From assembly GCF_008065375.1 (NCBI RefSeq), contig NZ_VJYI01000005.1, positions 124,001 through 188,000 of the forward strand: a stretch of 64,000 nt of DNA, written 5' to 3'. The notes below the pieces were generated by a model. That model searched no databases. It was given only the letters and a program-made list of their open reading frames with translations, and was not told the origin of the DNA. The position numbers and the translations under genes are program-made. Below, in pieces: positions 17,597 through 26,526 of this stretch (positions are counted from its first letter, which is position 1; each line of letters starts with the position of its first letter). The stretch is from Nonomuraea sp. SYSU D8015 (GTDB lineage Bacteria > Actinomycetota > Actinomycetes > Streptosporangiales > Streptosporangiaceae).

Positions 17597-19858
17597 TCAG
17601 AGCTTCTCGAGGGGGGCGTAGGCCAGGAGAAGCGTCTTCTCGCCGCCGCTACCGAAGTCGATCTTGACCTTGGTCTTCTCGGCGACCCCGTCCACGGACA
17701 CCACCGTGCCCAGCCCGAACGCGTCGTGCGACACCCGATCCCCAGGCGTCAGCGACGGCACCTTGCGCCCGCCCCCGCCGCTCTTGGCGGCAGGCGCCGG
17801 CCGCGCGGCGGGTTCCCGCCGGGTGGCCGCGCTCCAGGCGGACTTCTCCGGATCCGTACGCCACTCGATGAGCTTGCCCGGCACCTCGTTGACGAAGCGC
17901 GAGGCGGGATTGAACGACGGCGCCCCCCACGAGCTGCGGACGGCCGCCCGCGTGAGGTAGAGCCGCTTCTGCGCCCGGGTGATCCCGACGTACGCCAGCC
18001 GCCGCTCCTCCTCCAGCTCCTTCGGCTCGCCCAGCGACCGGATGTGGGGGAAGACCCCGTCCTCCATGGCCGTCAGGAAGACCACGGGGAACTCCAGCCC
18101 CTTGGCCGTGTGGAGGGTCATCAGCGTGACGACCCCCTGCCCGCCGTCGGACTCGGGGATCTGGTCGGCGTCGGCCACGAGCGACACCTGCTCCAGGAAC
18201 TCCACCAGCGTGCCCTCCGGATTGGCCTCCTCGAACTCCGAGGCCACGGAGATGAGCTCGTTGAGGTTTTCCAGCCGCGACTCGTCCTGCGGATCCTCGG
18301 AGGCCTCCAGCTCGGCGCGGTAGCCCGTGGCCACCAGCACCTCCTCGGCCAGTGCTGACGGCGGCATGCCCTCGCCCTTGGCGATCAGCTCCTCGATCAT
18401 GGCGACGAACTCCCGCACGGCGTTGAGCGACCGGGTCGCCATGCCGTACGCCTCGTCGGCCCGGCGCAGCGCCTCCCAGAACGTGATCCCCTCGCGCGAC
18501 GACAGCGCCTCGATCATCGCCTCGGCCCGCTCGCCGATGCCGCGCTTGGGCACGTTGAGAATGCGCCGCAGTGACACCACGTCGGCCGGATTGGCCAGCA
18601 CGCGCAGGTAGGCCAGCAGGTCCTTGACCTCTTTGCGCTCGTAGAAGCGCACACCGCCGACCACTTTGTACGGCAGGCCGGTGCGGATGAAGATCTCCTC
18701 GAAGACCCGGGAGGCCGCGTTGGTCCGGTAGAAGACCGCCACCTCGCCGGGCTTGACGTCTTCCTCGTCGCTGAGCCGGTCGACCTCCTGGGCCACGAAC
18801 ATGGCCTCGTCGTGCTCGTTGTCGGCGACGTATCCGACGATCTTGGGACCGTCGCCCTGGTCGGACCAGAGGTTCTTGGGCTTGCGGGACTCGTTGCGCG
18901 AGATGACGGCGTTGGCGGCGGCCAGGATGTTCTGGGTCGAGCGGTAGTTCTGCTCCAGCAGGATGGTGCGGGCGTCCGGGTAGTCTCGCTCGAACTCCAG
19001 GATGTTGCGGATCGTCGCGCCCCGGAACGCGTAGATCGACTGGTCGGCGTCGCCCACCACGCACAGCTCGGACTGGTCGGCCCCGGACCTGACCAGATCG
19101 CCGTCCGTCGTCCGCAGCTCGGGATGCCCGACCAGCTCCCTGATCAGGATGTATTGGGCGTGGTTGGTGTCTTGATATTCGTCCACCAGCACGTGCCTGA
19201 ACCGCATCCGGTAGTGCTCGGCCACGTCGGGGAAGAGCTGGAACAACGTCACCGTGTTCATGATGATGTCGTCGAAGTCCATCGCGCCGGCCTCGGTCAG
19301 CTTGAGCTGGTAGGCCTTGTACGCCTGCGCGAGCGTCTTCTCCAGGTGCGAGCCCGCCTTCTCCATCGCGGTCTCGTAGTCGATCAGCTCGTTCTTGAAG
19401 TTGCTGACCTGCGCCGAGAACGAGCGCGGCGGATAGCGCTTGGGATCGAGGTCCATCTCCCTGCAGACCATGGCCATGAGCCGCTGCGAGTCGGCCTGGT
19501 CGTAGATCGAGAAGCTGGACGGGAACCCGAGCCGCTTGGCCTCCCGCCGCAGGATCCGCATGCAGGCGCTGTGGAACGTCATCACCCACATGGCCTTGGA
19601 GCGCGCCCCGACCAGCTTGTCGATGCGCTCCTTCATCTCCTTGGCGGCCTTGTTGGTGAAGGTGATCGCCAGGATCTCGCCCGGATGCACCTTGCGCTCG
19701 GCCAGGAGGTAGGCGATGCGATGGGTGAGCACCCGCGTCTTCCCCGACCCCGCTCCCGCGACGATGAGCAGCGGGCTGCCGTGATGGATCACGGCCTCGC
19801 GCTGCTGCGGGTTGAGACCGTCGAGCAAGGGGTGGTCAACAGAGACTTGGGTGGGCAC
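17597..19858 (-). CDS. pcrA: ATP-dependent DNA helicase PcrA/UvrD
   Basis: A 753-residue superfamily 1A helicase, 3'-5', for nucleotide excision and recombination control. It begins LLDGLNPQQREAV (Q motif), then Walker A VAGAGSGKT, motif Ia ITFTNKAAKEM, motif II VDEYQDTN, motif III GDADQSIYAFRGA, motif IV LEQNYRST, motif V TLHTAKGLEFPVVFL and motif VI AYVGITRAQKRL. The C-terminal tail after residue 670 ends in a small Tudor-like segment (GDRVSHDAFGLGTVV), as in PcrA/UvrD1. GTG 19858 is the start. It is divergent from the PIG-L gene; length is full. Confidence 0.95.
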   Translation of the reverse strand: MPTQVSVDHPLLDGLNPQQREAVIHHGSPLLIVAGAGSGKTRVLTHRIAYLLAERKVHPGEILAITFTNKAAKEMKERIDKLVGARSKAMWVMTFHSACMRILRREAKRLGFPSSFSIYDQADSQRLMAMVCREMDLDPKRYPPRSFSAQVSNFKNELIDYETAMEKAGSHLEKTLAQAYKAYQLKLTEAGAMDFDDIIMNTVTLFQLFPDVAEHYRMRFRHVLVDEYQDTNHAQYILIRELVGHPELRTTDGDLVRSGADQSELCVVGDADQSIYAFRGATIRNILEFERDYPDARTILLEQNYRSTQNILAAANAVISRNESRKPKNLWSDQGDGPKIVGYVADNEHDEAMFVAQEVDRLSDEEDVKPGEVAVFYRTNAASRVFEEIFIRTGLPYKVVGGVRFYERKEVKDLLAYLRVLANPADVVSLRRILNVPKRGIGERAEAMIEALSSREGITFWEALRRADEAYGMATRSLNAVREFVAMIEELIAKGEGMPPSALAEEVLVATGYRAELEASEDPQDESRLENLNELISVASEFEEANPEGTLVEFLEQVSLVADADQIPESDGGQGVVTLMTLHTAKGLEFPVVFLTAMEDGVFPHIRSLGEPKELEEERRLAYVGITRAQKRLYLTRAAVRSSWGAPSFNPASRFVNEVPGKLIEWRTDPEKSAWSAATRREPAARPAPAAKSGGGGRKVPSLTPGDRVSHDAFGLGTVVSVDGVAEKTKVKIDFGSGGEKTLLLAYAPLEKL

Positions 19859-19954
19859 GCACCTAGGTTAAGCCGCCCGACCGACAAACGGCGCATGGAA
19901 TGCCATCGCCGGGGCTCCGGTTGTGCTTCAAAGGAAGGTCAAGAAAGGGGAGTC

Positions 19955-20674
19955 ATGCTGGCGGAAGCCGAGATCAACCGGGTACTGGTCGTGACCGCGC
20001 ATCCCGATGACGCCGACTTCGGTTCCGCCGGGAGCGTGGCGCTCTTCGTCGACAGGGGCGTGGAGGTCACGTACCTGCTGATCACGGACGGTGACGCGGG
20101 CGGCAACGAGCGCACTCTGGACAACTCGGGCATGGCCGAGCTCCGCAGAGGGGAGCAGCGCGCCGCGGCCAAGGCCGTCGGCGTGACCGACGTGCGCTTC
20201 CTGGGATACCCGGACGGGCAGGTGGTGCCGTCCCTGGAGCTCCGGCGCGACATCGCCCGCGTGATCCGCCAGGTCAGACCGGACCTGGTCATCACCCATC
20301 ATCCGGATCGCAACTACCGGTTCGTCGCACCCAGCCATCCCGACCACCGCGCGGTCGGCGGCGCCACCCTGGACGCCGTCTACCCGGACGCCCGCAACCC
20401 CTACGCCTTCCCCGAGCTGCTGAAGGACGAGGGCCTGGAGGCGTGGACGGTACGGGAGGTCTGGCTGAACGGCGGCATGACCCCGAACCACTGGGTGGAC
20501 ATCACCGACGTCATGGACCGCAAGCTCGCGGCCTTGCAGTCGCATGTGAGCCAGGTGTCGCACGTGGAAGGGTTCGCCGAGTTCGTCAAGGGCCGCTTCG
20601 CCGCCTGGGCCGAACAGGCCGGCTTCGGCGAGGGCCGCTACGCGGAGGGCTTCCAGGTGGTGCCGACGGCCTAG
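19955..20674 (+). CDS. PIG-L family (LmbE-like) N-deacetylase
   Basis: A 239-residue zinc deacetylase of the LmbE/MshB fold. Metal ligands are present in AHPDDADF (residues 13-20; the usual sixth-position Glu is replaced by Ala-Asp, but the His and Asp ligands remain) and in PSHPDHRAVG. Members remove acetyl groups from GlcNAc-containing compounds, including mycothiol precursors. This short stand-alone form is of unknown substrate and is probably not MshB itself. ATG 19955 follows a purine-rich AAGGGG. It is divergent from pcrA and tail-to-tail with vapC. Confidence 0.85.
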   Translation: MLAEAEINRVLVVTAHPDDADFGSAGSVALFVDRGVEVTYLLITDGDAGGNERTLDNSGMAELRRGEQRAAAKAVGVTDVRFLGYPDGQVVPSLELRRDIARVIRQVRPDLVITHHPDRNYRFVAPSHPDHRAVGGATLDAVYPDARNPYAFPELLKDEGLEAWTVREVWLNGGMTPNHWVDITDVMDRKLAALQSHVSQVSHVEGFAEFVKGRFAAWAEQAGFGEGRYAEGFQVVPTA

Positions 20675-20681
20675 CGCTAGG
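20670..20681. other. 12-bp perfect palindrome carrying two convergent stop codons
   Basis: CCTAGCGCTAGG holds the TAG of the PIG-L gene (20672-20674, + strand) and the TAG of vapC (20677-20679, - strand). The two genes are separated by 2 bp. It is too short to be a convincing terminator. Confidence 0.6.
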
Positions 20682-21108
20682 GGATGGAGCCCGGCGGCAC
20701 CACCCAGAGCGCGGGCTGCCCGGTGACCTCGGCGATGACGTCGAAGTCGCGGTCGTAGTGCAGCACCGTCGCCCCGTGCACCTCGGCGCAGGCGGCGATC
20801 AGCAGTTCGTTCGGCCCGACCGCCCGATGGTGTGACTTGCGCGCCAGCATCGCCTGGACGTCCAGGGCGCGGGACGGCACCGCCTTCTCGGTGATCGACA
20901 GGAAGCGGAAGTCCTCGTGCAGGTGGTAGGCGTCCCGCTCGTAACCCTCCGGGTCACGCGCGCTGAAGAGCACCTCCAGCTGGGTGACCTCGCATATCGC
21001 CAGCATCTTGTCGAGCATGAGCGGCTTGAGCGCCCGGTGGACGTCCGGGTGCGGCATGCGCGCCAGCGCGCTCTTGTCGATGAGGTAGACCACACCCGTG
21101 GCTACCAC
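20677..21108 (-). CDS. vapC: VapC-like PIN-domain ribonuclease toxin
   Basis: A PIN domain of about 140 residues. Catalytic acids are visible: Asp in YLIDKSALAR near the N-terminus, Glu in CEVTQLEVLFSARD, and Asp in NELLIAACAEVHGATVLHYDRDFDVIA. VapC toxins cut tRNA or rRNA and are held inactive by VapB. The start is either GTG 21108, overlapping the vapB stop by 7 bp, or GTG 21093; neither has a clear ribosome-binding site, which fits translational coupling. Longer readings upstream in the same frame run through the antitoxin gene and are not real. Confidence 0.85.
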   Translation of the reverse strand: MVATGVVYLIDKSALARMPHPDVHRALKPLMLDKMLAICEVTQLEVLFSARDPEGYERDAYHLHEDFRFLSITEKAVPSRALDVQAMLARKSHHRAVGPNELLIAACAEVHGATVLHYDRDFDVIAEVTGQPALWVVPPGSIP

Positions 21109-21233
21109 GCATGCTTCATGATCTCCGGGTCCAGGAGATCGGTATTGTCCTGGGTACGCCAGTACTCGAAGGCCTCGCGACGCTTTGCCCTTTCGGCGAT
21201 CTCCTGCAGGGCCACGTTGACGGTCTCCTTCAT
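21102..21233 (-). CDS. vapB: VapB-like antitoxin, very short
   Basis: A 43-residue protein from ATG 21233 (MKETVNVALQEIAERAKRR then AFEYWRTQ), with AAGG 6 bases upstream. The segment TMKETVNVALQEIAERAKRREA matches the second helix of VapB-type antitoxins. The C-terminal tail DNTDLLDPEIMKHAW is the part expected to wrap the toxin. A GTG at 21260 would add VYIKITRST, giving a partial N-terminal beta-strand, but its GGGGAGG abuts the codon. Either way the first helix of a normal ribbon-helix-helix appears missing. It partners with the PIN toxin directly downstream. Confidence 0.7.
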   Translation of the reverse strand: MKETVNVALQEIAERAKRREAFEYWRTQDNTDLLDPEIMKHAW

Positions 21234-21422
21234 GGTCGACCTTGTGATCTTGATATACACCCTCCCCAAGGGCGGCACCGGCCCCGGGAAGAGCGCGTAG
21301 GAGACCGTAAAGCATCAAGGTCAGGCGCTCATGGAACGCTCCAACATCTTATGCAGGATCTTCATCCGTAGGCGAAGAACCCTCACTCCCGGGGTGATCG
21401 CAGGCCTGCCGCCCACGCCGGC

Positions 21423-22106
21423 TTACTTCCGCTTTGCGGCGATCCTGGCGAAAAGGTAGCCCAAGGAGTTGGTCGCCAGATGCAGCATGACCGGCGCCAG
21501 GAGGCCGCGGTGGCGGCGTAGCTCGCAGAACAGCACCCCGGCCGCCGCCGTCGACACCACGCTCCCCGCCACCACCCGTGCGGTGTCCAGATGATGGGGG
21601 GACTCGCCTGCCGTCAGAGCGCCGAGGGCTGGGTTGGCGCGGGCCATGTCGATGGCTGGGAGGATGTGCCAGAGGCCGAACAACGTCGAGGAGACCGCGG
21701 TGGCGGTGATCGTGCCGCGCCTCTGGCGGAGCATGGCGTAGAGAGCCCCCCGGAAGCCCACCTCCTCCAGCAGGACCGTCCCGAAGGGGACCTGGACGAG
21801 GGCCTCCTCCAGGACGCGGGCGCGCGAGAGCGACAGGGCGCGCTCGTCGTGGAACAGCGGCCTGGTGCGCGGGTGGGATATGCCGACCGTGTACGCGGTG
21901 GCCACCGCCGCCGCCAGTGCGCCGCCGGCGAGCGCGCCGCGGCGGCCGTGCTCGAAGCCGAGCTCCTCCCACGACAGGCCGGACCTGCGGGCCATCGCCA
22001 CCAGGGCGGCCGTCGCGGCGGTGGAGGTCAGCGGGCCCAGGCGGGGGGCGACCTTGTTGTTCATGATGTTGGCGGCGGCGAGGATGGCGATCGAGCGGAG
22101 GAGCAC
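21423..22106 (-). CDS. CPBP family intramembrane glutamic endopeptidase
   Basis: A 227-residue multi-helix membrane protein of the CPBP (CAAX protease/Abi) family. The three family motifs are intact: EEVGFRG (EExxxR), FGLWHI (FxxxH) and HLATNSLG (HxxxN). Such proteins cleave or process membrane or prenylated peptides, and some protect against bacteriocins. GTG 22106 is the start. It lies 190 bp upstream of vapB on the same strand. Substrate unknown. Confidence 0.88.
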   Translation of the reverse strand: MLLRSIAILAAANIMNNKVAPRLGPLTSTAATAALVAMARRSGLSWEELGFEHGRRGALAGGALAAAVATAYTVGISHPRTRPLFHDERALSLSRARVLEEALVQVPFGTVLLEEVGFRGALYAMLRQRRGTITATAVSSTLFGLWHILPAIDMARANPALGALTAGESPHHLDTARVVAGSVVSTAAAGVLFCELRRHRGLLAPVMLHLATNSLGYLFARIAAKRK

Positions 22107-22277
22107 CCTTGCAGGCTACGTCGCGACCCGCTCCCATCGGCCCGCCTCAGCAGGATCGCCGCTTTTCTCACGTTCCTCCCGCATCCACTCACCCGCCGGA
22201 GCCCGTGTTCGCCTGCTTGGTGTCGCGCCGGTGCGTTGCCGTCCGCCGGTAGGCGGCCCTTCTCCAGCGGGGGTGGG

Positions 22278-22562
22278 TCAGGAGGCGGCGGCGGAGTTGC
22301 GCCAGCCCGCCGGGAAGCGGGAGCGGCGGCGTTCCTCCGGGGTGAGGCCGCCCCAGATGCCCTCGGACTCGCCGGACCGTAACGCGTACGCCCGGCACTC
22401 CTCCAGCACCTGGCAGCTCGCGCAGACCGCCTTGGCCCGGGCTTCCTGCAGGGGTGAGGGGGCGAGGGGGAAGAAGAGGTCCGGGTCGCTGGATCTGCAC
22501 GCCCCCCTGCGCAACCAGCCGATCTCCTCCAGTGGCATGCGTCCACGGTACGGCGTGGTCAT
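22278..22562 (-). CDS. WhiB-family iron-sulfur transcriptional regulator
   Basis: A Wbl protein of about 94 residues. The four cluster cysteines are C22, C47, C50 and C56 (C-x2-C-x5-C), followed by the GIWGG turn and the basic DNA-binding segment LTPEERRRSRFP. Wbl proteins bind a [4Fe-4S] cluster and usually act with the principal sigma factor. Starts at ATG 22562 or ATG 22538 are both possible; a start further upstream is unlikely. It is not clearly one of the named development regulators (whiB, whiD, wblA) by sequence alone. Confidence 0.9.
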   Translation of the reverse strand: MTTPYRGRMPLEEIGWLRRGACRSSDPDLFFPLAPSPLQEARAKAVCASCQVLEECRAYALRSGESEGIWGGLTPEERRRSRFPAGWRNSAAAS

Positions 22563-22623
22563 GATCGGCCACATCATCCTCTGGGTTGATGGGGGTGTAC
22601 ATCCCCGAGCCAATACGCGGACG

Positions 22624-23280
22624 TCAGCAGGCCCCCACGCCGCCCCTGTACCCCTGCACGAACGCCTGCTGACGTTGTTCGGCCGTGCCGTGGGCGGCCG
22701 GGTTCAGCCAGTCGTCCGTCGGGTCGCCGGCGGCCGCCAGGCTCAGCAGCAGTTCGTTCTCGTCCCCCGGCTGCGCGGTCAGCGCGCCCGAATTGACCAG
22801 GGCCGAAAGGGTGCCGCCCGCGTAGCAGTCGGCCTGCAGCTCCATCTGCACGTTCAGTTCGAAGCCCGTGCCGAGCTGGGCCTGGACGGAGTGGCCGAAC
22901 TCATGCGGAATGATCAGATAGACGGACCCGTCTCCCATTTCATTCCACAGCGCCTCCATCCAGTCCTGGTCGTAGGCGATGAAGTGGCCCACGGGGCAGT
23001 AGAAGGCGTTGTTCGGCACGGACGGCTCGCCGCCGCAGCTCGGTCCCGAAGTGCCCGAGTAGGGGATGAAGTCGGCTATGGGCCGATAGGTCTCACCCAG
23101 CCGGTCGAACTGCTGCTTCCAGAATTCCTCCGTCAGCGTCCGCGCCGTACGGACGTCGTCCTCGAACGAGTCCTCCTCCGCCGCATCCATGGACGGCGGG
23201 CGGGTGAGGCCGCAGGCGGCCAGCACCAGGGCGAGTACGACGATCAGCGGACGGGGGATCACGGGCTTCAGACTTCCCAC
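22624..23280 (-). CDS. Secreted neutral zinc metalloprotease lipoprotein (YpfJ-like)
   Basis: A 218-residue lipoprotein. The N-terminus is a hydrophobic signal ending in the lipobox LAAC (Cys23). The catalytic motif HEFGH is at residues 126-130, with the downstream zinc-ligand region QMELQADCYAGG, as in predicted YpfJ-type metalloproteases. Three cysteines may form disulfides outside the cell. GTG 23280 overlaps the end of the glutamate-cysteine ligase gene by 13 bp, so the two are co-translated although their roles look unrelated. Confidence 0.88.
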   Translation of the reverse strand: MGSLKPVIPRPLIVVLALVLAACGLTRPPSMDAAEEDSFEDDVRTARTLTEEFWKQQFDRLGETYRPIADFIPYSGTSGPSCGGEPSVPNNAFYCPVGHFIAYDQDWMEALWNEMGDGSVYLIIPHEFGHSVQAQLGTGFELNVQMELQADCYAGGTLSALVNSGALTAQPGDENELLLSLAAAGDPTDDWLNPAAHGTAEQRQQAFVQGYRGGVGAC

Positions 23281-24731
23281 GTATGCACGGGCTCATTCGT
23301 GTGCATGCGCGCGATGTAGTCGAGGGTCATGGCACGCAGCGCCTCGTGCCGGCCCCCTCCGTGGGCGCGTACGCGTTCCACCTGCCAGCCCGCACCCGTC
23401 CGCCCGGTTAGGCAGCGGCCCTCGATGATGCCGAGCAGCCGGTCGGCGACGGGACCGTTCACGCCCCATCTGGCCAGCCCCTCGTGGGCCATGGGCAACA
23501 GGCGGCGCAGGATCAGCTCGGCCGCGGGCACCTCGCCCATCCCCGGCCAGTACAGCCGCGCCTCCAGCCCGTGCCGCGCCGCGGCGGCGAGATTGTCCTC
23601 CGCCGCCTGGAACGACATCTGACTCCAGATCGGCCGTTCGGCGTACGGCAGGACGCGCATCAGACCGTAGTAGAAGGCCGCGTTGGCCGCGATGTCGGCC
23701 ACGGACGGCCCGGCGGGCAGCACGCGGTTCTCCACGCGCAGGTGCGGCATGCCGTTCACCACGGCGTACACGGGCCGGTTCCAGCGGTAGATCGTGCCGT
23801 TGTGCAGGGTGAGCTCGTGGAGCTGGGGGATGCGTCCCTGTTCCAGCTCGGCACGGGGGTCCTCGTCCTCGCAGAGGGGGAGGAGGGCCGGGTAATAGCT
23901 GACGTTCTCCTCGAACAGGTCGAAGACGCTGGTGATCCACCGCTCGCCGAACCACACGCGCGGCCGCACGCCCTGCGCTTTCAGCTCGGCCGGTCGCGTG
24001 TCCGTGGCCTGCTCGAACAGCGTGATCCTGGTCTCGCGGTGCAGTTCCTTGCCGAACAGGTACGGGGAGTTGGCCGCGGCCGCGACCTGCGCTCCCGCGA
24101 TGGCCTGGGCGGCGTTCCAGTGTGCGGCGAACGCCTCGGGGCTGACCTGCAGGTGGAGCTGGACGCTCGTGCAGGCGGCCTCGGGCGCGACGCTGTCGGC
24201 GTGCGTGTCGAGGCGTTCGACGCCCTCGATGCACAGGTGCAGGTCCTCGCCGCGAGCTGCGAAGATCTGCTCGTTGAGCAGGCGGTAGCGGGGGTTCGCG
24301 GAGAGGGATCCCTCGTGGACGTCCTGCTCGCGCAGCGTCGGCAGGATGCCGACCAGGACCAGGTGGCCGCCCTGGGAGCGGGCGCGCTCCTCGGCGTGGT
24401 TGAGCCTGGCCCGTACGTCGTTCTCCAGGCGGAGCGGGCCGTCGCCGCTCAGCTCCTGGGGTTCGATGTTGATCTCGATGTTGAACTGGCCCAGCTCCGT
24501 GGCCCAGTCCGGCTGCTCGATGGCGGCGAGCACCTCGGTGTTGCGCATGGCGGCCTCGCCTGCCGCGTCCACGATGTTGAGCTCGATCTCCAGGCCGGCG
24601 AGCGGGCGTTCGAGCTCGAAGCGGGATTCGCGCAGCATCTGGGCGAAGACGTCGAGACATCGTCGCACCTTTTCGCGATATTTCCGGCGATCATCGCGGC
24701 TGAACACCACGACCGGCACGTCCCTGCCCAT
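23268..24731 (-). CDS. Glutamate-cysteine ligase family protein
   Basis: A 487-residue member of the carboxylate-amine ligase GCS2 superfamily, joining glutamate and cysteine or a related amine with ATP. Signature segments are GLEIELNIVD near residue 46, the metal- and substrate-binding FNIEINIEPQ, then TSVQLHLQV and LRVENRVLPAGPS. In actinomycetes such enzymes act in gamma-glutamylcysteine/ergothioneine (EgtA) synthesis or remain uncharacterised; no other egt genes are nearby, so the product is uncertain. ATG 24731 is the only ATG near the conserved start; no clear ribosome-binding site. Confidence 0.8.
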   Translation of the reverse strand: MGRDVPVVVFSRDDRRKYREKVRRCLDVFAQMLRESRFELERPLAGLEIELNIVDAAGEAAMRNTEVLAAIEQPDWATELGQFNIEINIEPQELSGDGPLRLENDVRARLNHAEERARSQGGHLVLVGILPTLREQDVHEGSLSANPRYRLLNEQIFAARGEDLHLCIEGVERLDTHADSVAPEAACTSVQLHLQVSPEAFAAHWNAAQAIAGAQVAAAANSPYLFGKELHRETRITLFEQATDTRPAELKAQGVRPRVWFGERWITSVFDLFEENVSYYPALLPLCEDEDPRAELEQGRIPQLHELTLHNGTIYRWNRPVYAVVNGMPHLRVENRVLPAGPSVADIAANAAFYYGLMRVLPYAERPIWSQMSFQAAEDNLAAAARHGLEARLYWPGMGEVPAAELILRRLLPMAHEGLARWGVNGPVADRLLGIIEGRCLTGRTGAGWQVERVRAHGGGRHEALRAMTLDYIARMHTNEPVHTWEV

Positions 24732-25201
24732 ATCTGGAAATGTCGCACGTCGACGCCTCAAACACCAGGCCACCCCCCTTTCCGGCCTCGCCGAACCCTG
24801 GATACGACCACGGCGCCGGCCCCTCCCGCTCCGTAAGAGGCGGCCCGCCGGTGAAGGGCCACGCTCCCTGGAACCGCCGCCCGCTGCAGGCGATGCGCCA
24901 CCGCCGCCGGTGGTGCCGCCGGTCATCGTCACCGCGCCCCGGTCATCGTCTGGGTGTCGCGGGGGTCATCGTCTGGCGTCGCCGATTGTCGCGCCGCGGC
25001 GGCGGCAGCCGGGCTCGAAGCCCCGCCTGCGCTCCTCCGACGCCAGGCCGGCGTTCACGGCCATCGCCACAGCCCATGGCCGGTCGTGGCGGCGAGGGCA
25101 CAGACAGCCCCGCATCCGGCGTGCCGCCGTACGAGATCGGGGCTCCAGCCATTCGCGGCGCTGCGGGAGGCCGCGCGTCCGCGCAGAAGTAGGGTGCTGG
25201 G
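24732..25201. other. 470-bp intergenic region with short direct repeats
   Basis: No convincing gene on either strand. It carries three copies of GGTCATCGTC between about 24917 and 24977, two of them within the longer near-repeat GGTCATCGTCTGG-GTCGC. As it separates two divergent genes, it must hold their promoters, but no strong -35/-10 pair was recognised. Confidence 0.5.
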
Positions 25202-26179
25202 ATGCGTGTTTTGATTACCGGTGGGGCGGGATATATCGGCAGCACGGTCGCCTCGGCGTGCCTGGACGCCGGGATCTCGCCCGTCATTCTCGACAACCTC
25301 GTGACCGGGCGAAGGGAGTTCGCCGAGGGGCGGGTGTTCTATGAGGGGGATATCAGCGACGGACCGCTGATTGACAAGATATTTGCTGAAAATTCGGATA
25401 TCGAGGCCGTCATCCACTGCGCGGCCCTCATCGTCGTGCCGGACTCCGTGGCCGACCCCATCGGCTACTACCGCGCGAACGTGGCCAAGAGCCTGGAGTT
25501 CGTCGACCACCTGATCCGCAACGGCTGCACCCGCATGATCTTCAGCTCGTCCGCGTCGATCTACGGTGTCGCGGAGGACCACACGGTGACCGAGGACTCC
25601 CCGCTCGCCCCGATGAGCCCGTACGCGCACACCAAGGCGGTCTGCGAGGGCATGTTCGCCGACATCGCCGCCGGCAGGCCCATCAAGATCCTCTCCTTGC
25701 GTTACTTCAACCCCATCGGCGCCGACCCGAAGATGCGTACCGGCCTGCAGTTGAGGCGCCCGAGCCACGCTCTGGGCAAGATGATCGAGGCGTACGAGGA
25801 ACGCGTGCCCTTCCAGATCACCGGCACCGACTACCCGACCAGCGACGGCACCGGCATCCGTGACTACATCCACGTCTGGGACCTGGCCGCCGCGCACGTC
25901 GCGGCCCTGAGGCGGTTCGACGACCTGCCGGTGGACGTGATCAACCTGGGCACCGGCGCAGGCACCACCGTCCGCGAGCTGGTCGACGCGTTCAACCGCG
26001 TCGTCGACCGCCCGATCGAGGTCGTCGAGGCCCCCGCGCGACCGGGCGACGTGGCAGGCGCCTACACCCGCAGCGACCGCGCCCGCGTCCTGCTCGACTG
26101 GCAGGCTCAATACTCCGTCGAGGACGGGATCAGGCACTCGCTCGAATGGGCCCGCCTGCGGGACTCCCGCCTGGCATAG
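25202..26179 (+). CDS. NAD-dependent NDP-sugar epimerase (GalE-like)
   Basis: A 325-residue extended short-chain dehydrogenase of the UDP-glucose/UDP-GlcNAc 4-epimerase type. The NAD-binding GGAGYIG motif is at residues 7-13. The catalytic Ser and YxxxK are in FSSSASIYG and SPYAHTK, the latter unusual in having Ala-His before Thr-Lys. The substrate loop LRYFNPIGADPK and the GTGIRDYIHVWDLAAAH segment are typical. A second, more canonical galE lies at 61951-62898, so this copy is probably specialised for an envelope or exopolysaccharide sugar. ATG 25202. Confidence 0.85.
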   Translation: MRVLITGGAGYIGSTVASACLDAGISPVILDNLVTGRREFAEGRVFYEGDISDGPLIDKIFAENSDIEAVIHCAALIVVPDSVADPIGYYRANVAKSLEFVDHLIRNGCTRMIFSSSASIYGVAEDHTVTEDSPLAPMSPYAHTKAVCEGMFADIAAGRPIKILSLRYFNPIGADPKMRTGLQLRRPSHALGKMIEAYEERVPFQITGTDYPTSDGTGIRDYIHVWDLAAAHVAALRRFDDLPVDVINLGTGAGTTVRELVDAFNRVVDRPIEVVEAPARPGDVAGAYTRSDRARVLLDWQAQYSVEDGIRHSLEWARLRDSRLA

Positions 26180-26526
26180 GCACCCGGGGTGCCCGGCCCA
26201 CCGGCCGCCGCTCCGCTCACCCCGAGACGGCGGCCCGAGCACTTCCAACCGCCCTACCGCCGCCTCCCGCCGTCGGCGCCCCGGCCGCCGCCTCCCGGCC
26301 GTCGGCGCCCGGCCGTCCGCGGCCTCTGTCACGACCACCGCGGCTGTCCAAGGGCGGCACCGTGGAGACGTGCTGAACGACACGCTCCAGCCCCACATGC
26401 CCGGCGCGACGCCCGGCCGAGCGGAAGCGACGGCCGGGAAGTGACAGGTCCGGTGCGGCGGCCGACCGCGAGAAGCAAGCAGCCCTCTCCCGCCCGGCGG
26501 CAGGAGAGGGCTGCACGGCTGGGATG
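26180..26526. other. Intergenic region between convergent genes
   Basis: No gene is supported. A GGCACC/GGTGCC hairpin (26179-26193) overlaps the epimerase stop. A stretch of Pro/Arg-like GCC-CCG low complexity follows, then the strong hairpin annotated at 26479-26514. Confidence 0.5.
26479..26514 (-). terminator. Rho-independent-type terminator for the secreted protein gene
   Basis: A perfect 12-bp stem (GCAGCCCTCTCC paired with GGAGAGGGCTGC) with a 12-base loop, 13 bp beyond the stop codon of the - strand gene. On that strand it is followed by the T-rich TTGCTTCTC. Confidence 0.75.

Noticed and set aside
20677..21318. A single 213-codon gene covering the VapC region and upstream
   Set aside because: The N-terminal part reads through the antitoxin in another frame and is not protein-like; the PIN domain begins at about 21093-21108.
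24740..25192. 150-codon frame on the + strand before the epimerase
   Set aside because: Arg/Pro/Gly/Ser-rich translation with no motif or ribosome-binding site; treated as intergenic.
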